A stretch of 64,000 bases of DNA from Owenia fusiformis (taxonomy: Eukaryota > Annelida > Polychaeta > Sabellida > Oweniidae). Positions 31,093-42,900 of this stretch are shown in pieces. Position 1 is the stretch's first letter. Each line of letters starts with the position of its first letter. The stretch lies in contig CAIIXF020000010.1 in assembly GCA_903813345.2 (NCBI GenBank), forward strand, positions 25,692,425 through 25,756,424, read 5' to 3'. The notes under the pieces were generated by a model. The model saw only the letters and a list, made by a program, of their open reading frames with translations, did no database searches and was not told where the DNA came from. A program made the position numbers and the translations under genes.

Positions 31093-32117
31093 CGAGGGTT
31101 GATCATAAAGTTCTCATAATACCTCTCTAATTTCTTTATTCTTCAATATTTTCCTATGAAATTTTCACAGAATGTGCAGCATGGAATGTTTTATTAATCC
31201 AGCAAACAATATTTAGAATAACAGAAACATTAAAAAAGAAATAGTTGTCATAGTAACTTGACTTCAAGGCACCCGGGGCAAATAAATAAGCTAGCTAGAA
31301 TAGCCCCCATTAACAATGTTTAAAGACATAATAAAATGTCAAATAAGCTATCAAACACATTAAATTGTCAAATAATATGGGCTCTTGACTGCTGTGCATT
31401 ATCATAATGGTAATGTGAATTGTGTGATCTCATAATGGATCATTGTTATGCTTCATTAGAAGTGACTGTTAGACCCCATTACTGTTTTGTCAAATATCCT
31501 GAGGAAAATTGATTTTGCCCCTTCAGTTCATTTTGAACATGTACAGACAACACACAGGGTGTAATTTTTTTGATATCTTAGCAGTATATTTGTTTTAGAT
31601 CATGTTTAGTCTGACCAAAGGATCTTAGAAACTTAACATGACATTTTATCAGTATGAATTTATTTTTCTGAAGATCTCAGCATCTATTGCATTCTCTCAC
31701 CCAGTCATTTCTGATCATTAGCTTTGAGTCTCAAGACTCTGGTATCACATCTAATGGAGCATGAAAGCATCCCCTATGACATCACACAATTTACACGATC
31801 GATTTATTTAATTGTTAAAGCACTTTACAACATATTCAAGTTAACATTTTAACGTGTTTGGTAATCCATGAGAGTTTATTATGTATATAAACATGGTTAA
31901 TTAAGCTCATTTTCTCAATTATTTTTATTTGCCCCGGGTGCCTTGACTTCCCATTACTATGGCAATCGTTTCTTAATTAATATTTCTGTTAAACTAAAAA
32001 AAATCTGCTGAATTAATAAAACATTCTATGCTGCACATTCTGTGAAAATTTCATGAGAATATATTGAAAAATAAAGAAATTAGAGAGATATTATGAGAAT
32101 TTTATGATCAACCCTCG
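31093..32117. mobile_element. Mariner-like non-autonomous element with about 200-bp inverted ends
   Basis: TA flanks both ends. The termini start CGAGGGTTGATCATAAAGTT and mirror each other through ATGCTGCACATTCTGTG-type sequence as far as CAAGGCACCCGGGGCAAATA (31265) and its inverse (31928). The 1025-bp element has no transposase frame. Confidence 0.85.
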
Positions 32118-34420
32118 TACTTATCGAGGAGAAACTGTCTGATGGGATATAAAGTCAAAATGATCTCTAATTAATTATATAAATCAGAGAATTTTGAACA
32201 TGTGAAAGTTCAGTGATTCAATGCATGTGATGCATCAAATTCTGAACGCTAGGAAACTAAAAATGTTCTTACTTTTTAATGTTGTAGTTAGCCCAAACTG
32301 CAAGTCTAAAGATCACTCACAATATAAATAAATAATTTCTAATAATAAAAAAACTGGTGGGAGCTTACATGAATTAATTGAATATGAAGAACAATGTTTC
32401 AATCATAGGACACAAATGGCTACATTTTGGCAGTGTTTGATTCAATGAAGCAAACATGCAAACTTCTGGATGCAAACATTATTTTTTGGTCAGGAGTCAC
32501 TTTCAAAAATTGTTTCCTCTCATTGGAACATTTTTGCTAATTTCTGCCTCCTATCTGCCTATTTATTTGAAGAGCACATAAATACCAGACAACTGAATTA
32601 CACAAACTCTGCTTGAACTAAATTTATGGGGGTCTATGTCCGTCCGACCATCTGTGTTCCAAGCTGTAGAGACTACTAGAGTGACAGGTCGGTGGTTGGT
32701 CTTTTTCGTAAACCCAACATGAGGTGGCCATTTTGAATTTTACAAGGTCCGAATCAGAAAATCCAATGTTTCCATAACAGTCCATATATCCTCGGGATCA
32801 TAATGTTGACATGGTTGGAGAATGTTAGTAAGGGTAATTTGGGAATCAAGGAAATCCAATGTTACAATACATTCATAGTTCAAGGGAATTAAATTCAAAT
32901 ACCTATATATTCTGATAGTATGATGAAATGTCATCCTAATGATGTTATAAGATGACCAGACTTCCTAAAAATTACATTCAAAGGGACAAAGTGCGTATAT
33001 GAAGTCTCACTTTTGATCTTCATAGTATTTGAAATGGAATAATAAGTATCTGATCTTTCATTTGACACCAAAAACAGCTCAAACAGACCACATCAGAGTT
33101 GATCATGAAAAAATATTTTTGATCTATCAATTTATACATGTCAAGTTTTTAGCAATGCCATAGAAAGATGGCATTGTTGTTTGCATTAATTATCCATTCA
33201 TTTTTGATAGGATTTTCAACCATGCGCCATCTTTTAATCCAAGAGTTATTTAAACAAATACACTTTGAGAAAATTGGTCATTCACTTCTTCTGATCTCTG
33301 AACTTCAAATGCTCTTTTCTATGCGAGTAATTTTTTTCACTTCAGTATTGACCCCAATTGAAGTGCTTTTCCTTCAAAAATAGGCGCATTGTCTGTTTAA
33401 TTGAAATATATTATTATTTGGCCCATCTTGTACAAAGAAACGTAAAAATTAACAAATGTGTCAATGCTATTCTATAAAAATTAGATTTTATTCTGAACAA
33501 ATATAATAATCATTTTCCTTGAAATACATAAAATTACACCTTAAACTGATTGATATATAAAATATAAGCTATCAGTATCACACCCTAAACCTAATACTTC
33601 ATAATTTACATCATTGACAACTTCATTGTTCCATGAATAACAATTCATTCCAATAATCTATTTATGTAAAATTCTATGTTATTGAGAATTCCTGTTTTTC
33701 TTGTACAATGGCTGGTGTTTTGATAAGAAAGATTATGATGACCTGACCTGGCACTTTATTATATCATAATAATATACGTTTATTATATCATAATATACGT
33801 TTATAATATCATAATATACATTTATTAGAGTATTTCTTCAATCCCTTGAATCACAAGATTGATGGACTGTTCTTTATGTCACAATATCAGTGAACCTAAC
33901 CTAGGTGTATCTGACAATTTAGTTGGTGTTCTTAGTTTTACTGTATTTAAGTTCAATATTAAACGGTTGAAACATTGATTGTTAATTTGAAGTGATTTTG
34001 AACCTCCTGGCAGAAATTGTTTTTCAATAAATTCAGTTTCCAAATATTTGTAAACACTAATCAAAACATACACTGTAGGCCATGCACACAACTACATACA
34101 GTATGTAGTATTTTTACAATCACTTTCAAGATCCTCAACACCAAACCAAGCACATACATGTAAAGTATATTATAATAAACATCTATTAAAACTCTATTTA
34201 CAATTAATCACACCTAGTACATACAAGCAATTGTATACTAAACCACAATACAATTTGGTCCAAATCTACCTGATTTATTCAATTTGGACCACTCTGTTTA
34301 TGGCATAAGTGGGGCCTTTTTAATTGCACTAAAAGCAGGATTATAACTGCATAATTCTTTCAAAAAGTTAGCTTAAAGTAGCATTTACAATTATTACATC
34401 ATATATAAAACATATATTCA
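32118..34420. other. No gene recognised; small AT tandem repeat at 33765-33830
   Basis: The only structure I can support is three copies of TATATCATAATATACGTTTA at 33765-33830. Frames are short and without recognisable domains. Confidence 0.5.
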
Positions 34421-34499
34421 GGAGTCCATGAAGATGTATTTCTTTATATACACATTATACACATACAAGCCATTTACACCCAAATTCAAATTGTACACA

Positions 34500-35110
34500 G
34501 TACAGATCTCAAATGAAATAATCATTAACCTGGATAAATCTATTTATCCGATGGATACTAAATATATATGGGGATACCAACACAAGATAATTTTTGTATA
34601 CGCCACTAAAATCGTATCCGATCCATACAACGTGATATCCAATCGTATCCGATGGATACTATTTTTAGAAATATTTTGAAAAAATTGAAGTTTTGAAAAA
34701 ATTGAAGAAAAAATTTAAAAAATTTGAAAATAGAATTACAGGAATAAAAAAAAATGAAAAAAAATTTGGAAAAAATATTTGGAAAGTTCCAAGGTTATAT
34801 GCTCAGTGAAAATGAGGAACATTTTTTCATGCAATCATTTTATAAAAATAAGGTCACAGAGAATAAAATGAAAAAATAGAATAGAATTAGAAATCAACAA
34901 CTTTAGGTCGAATTATTTGAAGTCCATACAAAAATAGCGACCATCGGATAAATATGATATCCTATGATTTTCTCGGCTATCATTTTTATCCACTCTTGGA
35001 TATCGCCGATCTCCACTCATTCGCTGCGCTCACTCGTGGAGATGAGCGATATTCACTCATGGATAAAAATGGTATCCCTCAAAAATCATAGGATATCCTC
35101 TATTTATCTA
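34500..35110. mobile_element. Palindromic MITE-like region
   Basis: GGATAAATATGATATCCTAT then GATTTT near 34935 is mirrored by AAAATCATAGGATATCC near 35090. GGATAAAAATGG and GATATCGCC/GCGATATTC form inner pairs. Upstream, CGTATCCGATGGATACTA-like modules recur at 34540-34665 and probably belong to the same family. Confidence 0.55.
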
Positions 35111-36937
35111 TCTATCTATAATATATATTTTATGATATAACATAGACTACACAGAAGTGTAACCTGATAAGTTATGAATGTTTATTGATTCTGGAATGTT
35201 ATAGCAGTGTATATTAAACAAATATGTTAAAATATAATATCTTATGAAAATGCATCTAATGTATGGTTTCAGAAGCAGTTTTTCGAACAGTCATGGATAA
35301 TAAAAATATGTACATCAGACATAAGGTTAGGGAATATACAAGGAATAAAGATATGGTATACATGTAAATGTAGCTTGAATGTCATGAGCATGATGAACAC
35401 ATAATACATATAGCATTGCAAAATGTGACACAAGGCAGTCAAGAGCATATCTCTCAAAATCAAAGTTGATTTTAGTACTGATTATAAAAACAAATGAATA
35501 AATGGGGAGTGTAGATAATCAGAGGAAAGATTCTTAGATACATAATTATACATAATTATAATGGCTCCATTTCAATTGTTATTACAATGCACTGTACCTA
35601 ATATGGTCAAAAGTGTTCAAAACCAAAGAATTGGCAACTAAGATTCCTTCCCAATCCTTGAGTGATAGTTTCTTCAGTGCATACAAATTGAGAACCTAAG
35701 TGTGGTTGAATGTCTTAAAAGATGACGATATGAATTCAAAGTAATCCAATTGAACACAGTCGGCTATATTGCTTTAATCACATCTTGGCTGTTTTAAGAT
35801 ATTTATTAAGTAATTAGGAACTCATTATTTAAATTCTAAAATGGGGTCAGTTTAATTTTGAATTTTGTAATCATGACAAAGAAATCAAAACATTGCTGCA
35901 TATGCTTGCTATCATGTGAAAGCCACCATGATATAAATCTAACCCTGTTGATTGGCTAATCCTATAGAGGGGTGTCTCAGAACTGACCAGTCAACATGTT
36001 CACTAGAGAATTAGCAAGGAACCATGGGAGCCAGGCCTCCTTGGTACAACACAATATTTGCGAAGTCTGAATTGAACTTCTTACAAAATATTTCCAAGAA
36101 ACACTGGTCTAAATTACCCAATCACTAGTTGTTACAACATCACATACTGTAATAATCAGAGAAGTTAAAGTAAAAATTCATAAAAGTATAAATGTATTTA
36201 TCAGTATTTCATTCAAGAGAGTGAATGATATATTTGTATAATATCAAATGTAGTTTTAGAGTCATGGTTTTAGAAAACTAAATGGTATTATCCACTAAAA
36301 AGTAATAAAATAAAAATATAAACATCATACAAACTATAAACATTGATTTTCAGCTGTACAAATGTAAAAGGGTGTTGCCAAGGCAACAAGCTTGTTGTTA
36401 GGTTGTATAAAATGTTATATAAAAACTTCTCCCAACAACAAGGCAACACCAAACTGCCCCCCCACCCCCAATAGTTTGTACAAATTGGTGATAAACTCAG
36501 CATTTCCTTTCTACAAAGACATGGATTAGTTTGTGCACACTTTTGATCAATACAGTTTTGCTGAAAATGTTGAGGGCCAATTACATAAATAAACTGATTA
36601 TGAGTTTCATGGGGAGGTACAGCCTGCAATGGGGCTCCATCAGTTAGAGCATGTTGATTGTTGTACAGAAAGATGAGATGAATATTAGAATGGCAAAACA
36701 CTTATTTTCACAATCCTGACCAGTTGCTTAAAATATAGCATATTTGTCATGATTTTTCTTATTTGCAACTGTAGACCTCCCTTAAAAGAAAAGTAATTCG
36801 AAAAAATATTGAATAATTTCTGAGAATTAAATATGGTTCCCCGCACATGGAGTTACCACCATCCACAACAAGTGACACAGTCCCTTATTTGGGCATGGGA
36901 CAGTTGCCGCATAGGTGAAGTATCCATGTGTATTTTG
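35110..36937. other. No gene recognised; probable 3' flank and 3' UTR of the minus-strand Ig gene
   Basis: No frame here shows a domain. The part next to 36938 should include the 3' untranslated region of the minus-strand gene. I cannot place its poly(A) site. Confidence 0.4.
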
Positions 36938-39900
36938 CTAATGGGTTGTGGCAAAACTAAGGCTGATGAGTGATGTCATTAAGATGACTGCAAGAGAGAC
37001 GGTGACGTGCATCCCAGCATTATCTCCCACCTCACCTGTTCCTGAAAAATAAAAAAAGAATATTTGAAATACGCCTGAAACAATCTTGACACTGCTATGA
37101 ATATAAATTAGGGAGTTTCATTTGAACTAACAGATCATACAGCAATGTTCACCCCATGCAGACAGATCACCTAAAATTACATTTGTATGATGCAAGACTC
37201 AACATTCTCCAGGAAACAGAAACATTTTGCCACCCATGAAGCAAATTTATTTTTTACTGCTTAATAAATGGTGAATGACAGTCACATTGAGTATGAGTAT
37301 GAGAATAGCACGATGTCTTGATATTTCAAAGTAACTCGTTTGAATAGTGATGGCAGTAATTGAAATTACGATGTTAAGATAAAACCGCAACGAAATATTT
37401 GTAGATTTGTAGACTAAGAAATAAAAACCTCATATCGAATTTTTTTAAACAGAAAAAAACATGTATAAATAGTAAAACCTGCAGGTCTGATTCCCCCTGG
37501 TAGCATTAACATTGGTCTCTTGCATGTCACACAATTAATATTTGAAACACAACTATGATTCAAACTTTTGATCAGACATACTAGTAAGTATGATGTGGAC
37601 TTAAAGGTTATAAAGTAATATCATACTAATGTCCGATCATAAGTTTGAATTAAAGTTGCATTTCAAATATTAATTGTATAACATATACGAGACCAATGTT
37701 AATGCTACCAGGGGGAATCGAACCTGCAGCCCTTACTATTTATACATGTTTTTTTCTGTTTCGGAAAATTTGACATGTGATGTATTTTTTAGTTTTTTAA
37801 AGAAATGTACAAATATTGCATTGCCGTTTTAAACTTTTCAAACGAGTAACCTTGAAATATCAAGACGTCATGCTATCATTCACCATTTATTAAGCATTTA
37901 AAATTAATCTGCTCCATGGGTGACAAATTATTTCAAGTTTCCTGGTCAATGCGGAGTATCGCATCATACGAATGTAATTTTACGCAATCTGTCTGCATGG
38001 GGTGATATGTTATGGTATAATATAAATGCACAAATCTATTTGCTATTTTTATGAGTCTTGTTCCAATCTTTGCATTTATCTGGCGAATGTACATATCAGT
38101 TTCTGTCTTCTGACTCCATTGCATGTAAACAGTATAAGGTATCTTATATTTCAAGCAAAATCTGTTAAACAATAAGCTAGAAATCAAGCTGCAAATTCAA
38201 ACATTTGTTCCAAGAAAAAATGCACTTTAAAATGTTAGTCCTAGTAATATTATTGGTACAGAACTATTGAGGTGATGCACTGTACTCCAACTAATATTTG
38301 ATGCCATTAAATTTTGTGATTTTGTAGCTATTAATTTTTGATACTTTTCCTTTCTTCAAAACTTTGTGGCTATATAAATTTTTTGTGGATCTGTAACTTT
38401 TCGAAAATCAACCTTTTGGTTTAATCTGATGTCAGTTTGTTAGGAAGTGTATTTTGATTGAAATGTCGAATAGAATGAATTGAAAAGGTACCTAACCTTT
38501 TATCGCCCCTCAATAGATAGAAATACAGTCAACACTGAGTGAAATGAATTCCCGGAAATTTTGCGAATACAATGTTTTGTGAATTTAAACTCTTGGAATT
38601 TCGTGGCTATTATATATCAAGAATATTCCCAAAATAGCGGAAAGTGCGAAATATAACAGCATGTGAAAATTACTGGGAGTACAGTATTCATTCCCATAAA
38701 GAAAAATTGAAATGTGTTCATTGGATTTAGTCTTTTTCAGAATACATAAGAATCTTAAGAAACTATAAATGCACAAACATGCCCATATTGTGTCCCATTT
38801 CCACTCACTAATATATTGCTTTATACTCAAATCATACCTGTTCCTTTCAGTACAGTTATTCTGGGAGTGTCTTTGAACTCTTCTCCAAATGAGTTGCTGA
38901 CCGTACATCGGAATTTTTTGTCTCCTGACATACCATTTAATGGAAGAGAAGCTTCAGTGCTTACTTGTCCTGTAAATTTATAATGTTAATGCCATACATT
39001 GAGAATTGACAAACACATATATTACATGTATTCATTTCAGAATAAAACAAAGTCAGGGGGTATAGAAATGAGTCCAGTATTTTCCTCTGGTACAAACCGA
39101 GATACTGGACGCAGACCTCCATTTTTGATCCAGAGAGAGGTAGTGTGATTTTGCTCAGTAGCCTGTGATCGTTTTACAGTGTTTCCTTATCTAGAAACAG
39201 GCTCATCAGATTCCCAGGACATTGAGGAACACACAATTCTTACAAGGCATTAACATGACAAAATGTCACCGCGTTGCTCACAATATTATATGAGTTCCCC
39301 AATCTTAGACAGATTTGAATTTCTTAGAACTTGTAGATGATTTTGAATAAATAAACGTCAATTTGAAGCAAGTTGTAAAAATACCTTTTTTGACCCTGAG
39401 AAGGTCATTGAAGGGGGAATCTCAAATCTAAAGTCAGATTTGAACTTCCGAGAACTTGTAGATGATTTGGAAAAAAAAGATTGGTCAATTTGAAGCAAGA
39501 TGAAAAATACCTTTGACTGAGAATGCCATTGAAGGTCAAATCTATAATCAGATTTGAACTGTTGAGAACTTGTAGATGATTTTGTAAAAAAGATTAGTCA
39601 ATAGTTGAAAAAATACCTTTTTGACCTTGGGAAGGTCATTGGAGGTCAAATCGAAAGTCAGATTTGAACTTCTGATAACTTGTAGATGATTTTGAAAAAA
39701 GAAATTGGTCAATTTGGAGCAAGTTGAAAAAAGACCTTTTTTACCTTTTTTGAGACGTGTTGATAACTTGTAGATGATTTTGTAAAAAAGATTGGTCAAT
39801 TTGAAGCAAGTTGAAAAAAGACCTTTTTGACCTTGGGAAGGTCACTGGAGGTCAAATCTAAAGTCAGATTTGAACTTCTGATAACTTGTAGATGATTTTG

Positions 39901-42900
39901 AAAAAAGAAATTGGTCAATTTGAAGCAAGTTGAAAAAAGACCTTTTTGACCTTGAGAAGATCAAATCACAAATCTTAAGTCAGATTTGAACTTCTGATAA
40001 CTTGTAAATGACTTTGAAAAAAAGAATTGGTCATTTTGAAGCACGTTGAAAAAAGTTCTTTTTGACCTTTTTTGACCTTTAGAAGGTCATTGAAGGTCAA
40101 ATCTCAAATCTAAAGTCAGATTTGAACTTCTGATAACTTGTAGATGATTTGAAAAAAAGAATTGGTCAATTTGAAGCAAGTTGAAAAAAGACTTGAAAAG
40201 GTCATTAAAGGTCAAATCTTAAATATAAAGTCAGATTTGAAAAAAATTGAAGTCAGTCTTAACAGTATTTGCTAACTTATTGGAAGTTGTAAGAATTCGT
40301 TACAGACGCTGATTGCCAACCGCCGGTCGCCAACCGCCATCCACCGTCAAAAAAACGGAGACCATAACAATATGTCACCAGATCGCCAACCACCATCTGC
40401 CTTCAAAAAAATAACAAAACCATAACGGAAAGGTCACTTTTTGGTGGTGACATAATAAAATGAGAGTAGATTTCTTTTTATTTACCATTTCATTGACAAG
40501 ATTGGCAATTTTCTTGTGTATGGAATAAGAATACAGCTTCCAGTCGCCAAATTTTAACTTCAAAATTATCAAAAATAGAAAAATTATGAAATTTAAAGAA
40601 GTACTGGGAGAAATGAAATTGTACTGGACGCAATTAGCCATCCGCTATTAACAGGCTTGTGTCCAGTACATTTTTCATTTCATCCAGTATTTCTAAAATT
40701 TCGTCATTTTTCTTTTATCGATCACTTTTAAGCTAAAAGGATGAGTCAGGGAATACCTTTTGGTCCCTCACTTAAATGTATTTGAAATATAGATTTTATT
40801 ACTGTCTAAGATGTATTTGATTTTAATATGCATCTTTTAGTGAGTATTGATGCTTATTTAACCTCTTGCTATGAATCAAATTAGGTAATAATCATTTTCA
40901 GAGCATAAACAATTAAGGTCAAGTTTCAAGTATATTATTCAGTCAGATAGTTTATGCAGACTCCTTTACCAAACTGCATTGCCAAAAATGGTTGATAAAA
41001 ATTGAGTAACATTTGAGTAGGATTTGTTGTGATAGTTATTGAGATACTATACTGTCATTGAAAGTTCCCACAAATATCAGTCATCTTCAGTTTCTGACTC
41101 TGAAGAGGAGGTGGCATGTCTCTGGCATCATATATATGATTCTTGGGATGGCTCCTCTTTTACAAGCATATCCCATCAATCAGGTGACTGGTGCAACATG
41201 GGCATCCAAAAACCATGGCACCCTGGGGACATGTACAGTATTAGTCAGTGATAGGCTCCAGATGGCGGTCACTGCCATGCTCCACTCAGAAATGATATTT
41301 CACACTTCCAGAGTGCTGTGATAATGTATACATGCACACAGACTCTGGGCATATTGGTGGGCCTAAAAGATGGTACTTGCCATCCTGCTATAAATGGTAA
41401 TGTAATTTTCTACTTAAGCTGATATAGCGTAAGGGTTGGTTAACACTTAACAGTCAACATAACAGTAAACAGTCATAACAGTTAATAGTCGACAGTAAAA
41501 AGTCATACAGTCATCATAACAGTAAAAAGTCATAACAGTTACAAGTCATCATAACAGCTGACAGTAGTCTTCATGAAAGCTAACAGTCATCATAACAGTA
41601 CAAGTCATGACAGTAAACAGTCATCATAACAGTAGAAGTCATAACACTTAACAGTCTTCATAACAGTAAATTTATGACAAATACAGAAGATTCCTTGATA
41701 GTGCTCTATAAGGTTTCCAAAGTATCGATTTACCATTTACTGTCCTATACTGCTCAAATGCAAGCTTTTTGATCATAGTGCACATGAAAAGTGTCTTGTC
41801 ATGATGAGGCAAATCCAAGATGGCCACCATTTAAATTACTACAATTTCACTTTAGTTTTGTTTTAAACATAGAGCAGTTTTATGGATTTTTATTTTTTAT
41901 TTTTTAGAATTTTTTCAAAGTCCAAACCCTGACCCATTCCCTGACTCATCCTTTGCAGATAGGAGGCTGTATTGTTAGTTCATACACAACAAAATTACAT
42001 ATCTTGTCAATGAAATGGTAAGAACTCAATTCGTATATTTCCTGAAAAAAAATCAAAATATTTCTGTGCTTAACCCCACATTACAGAAAAACTATGTAGC
42101 TGTCATTGTATAAGAATTGGATGTTCCCCAATGTACTGAATGAATCTGATGAGCCTGTTTTACACACTGTAAGACGATCACAGGTTACCGAGTAAAATTA
42201 CAATTACCTCTCTCTGGATCAAAAATGGAGATCTGCGTCCAGTATTTCCAGTTGTACAATGAAAATACTGTGTCCAGTATTTCCAGTTGTACAATGAAAA
42301 TACTGAACGCGTTTCTATCCCCTGAAAATGAAACTGAACTGTATGTTCTGCACATACTATGAATACTCATAACCTGAAAACACTGCTATACCAATGATAT
42401 GATTGTACAATAATGATATGACATTAAAAAATTAGACCAAGGTAATGAAATTAAGTAATGACAAAGGTGAAATGTTTTATTTAGACAAGTTCACTGTTGA
42501 CATGGTTCATTATTTAATCATCCTTTCTAAAATATTTCTGAGTGGCAAGTCTACACAATTAACAATTCATAGCTACATACCCATTGATTCCTCTGTCTCA
42601 ATGTTCAATTCCTCCCAGATGTAAGTGGGTTCAGGGTATCCCATTGCAGAGCAGTTGAGGATTTCTCCACTATAGAATTCTGTCTTTTGGCCACCAGACA
42701 TGTCAAATGGCATAATCTTTAATTGTTTAATTGCATCTAAAACCATTAAAACAAATTACTGTACTACTGCCCTATTCCATTCACTTTATTTTCCAACGCA
42801 TTCACAATTCAGTATATTCTTGAGCAGTAGTTCTGTATAAAAAACTCCTCCTTGGATTAGATTATCTAGTTACTGTATAGCAATGCTGATATACTTAAAT

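Larger units (their letters stand above)
39054..42324. mobile_element. 3.27-kb foldback element filling an intron of the minus-strand Ig gene
   Basis: The left end CAGGGGGTATAGAAATGAGT and right end mirror each other for about 200 bp. Shared pieces include the CCAGTATTT modules, GATACTGGACGCAGACCTCC (mirrored as GGAGATCTGCGTCCAGTATT), TTTTTGATCCAGAGAGAGGT and ACAGGCTCATCAGATTC. The element covers all but about 340 bp of the intron between exons 4 and 5. Its interior holds the array at 39300-40240 and a weaker inverted pair (GGATGAGTCAGGGAA near 40740, mirrored near 41937). Confidence 0.8.

Noticed and set aside
37710-37730. tRNA gene on the minus strand (GGTTCGATTCC)
   Set aside because: Only box B is present; it lies in a palindromic repeat and no tRNA fold can be drawn.
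39548-39799. 83-residue minus-strand frame in the AGGTCA array
   Set aside because: Repeat translation; the same residues recur with the unit.
41039-41321. Two overlapping frames of 70-87 residues
   Set aside because: No recognisable domain, inside the foldback element, and not framed by convincing exon borders.
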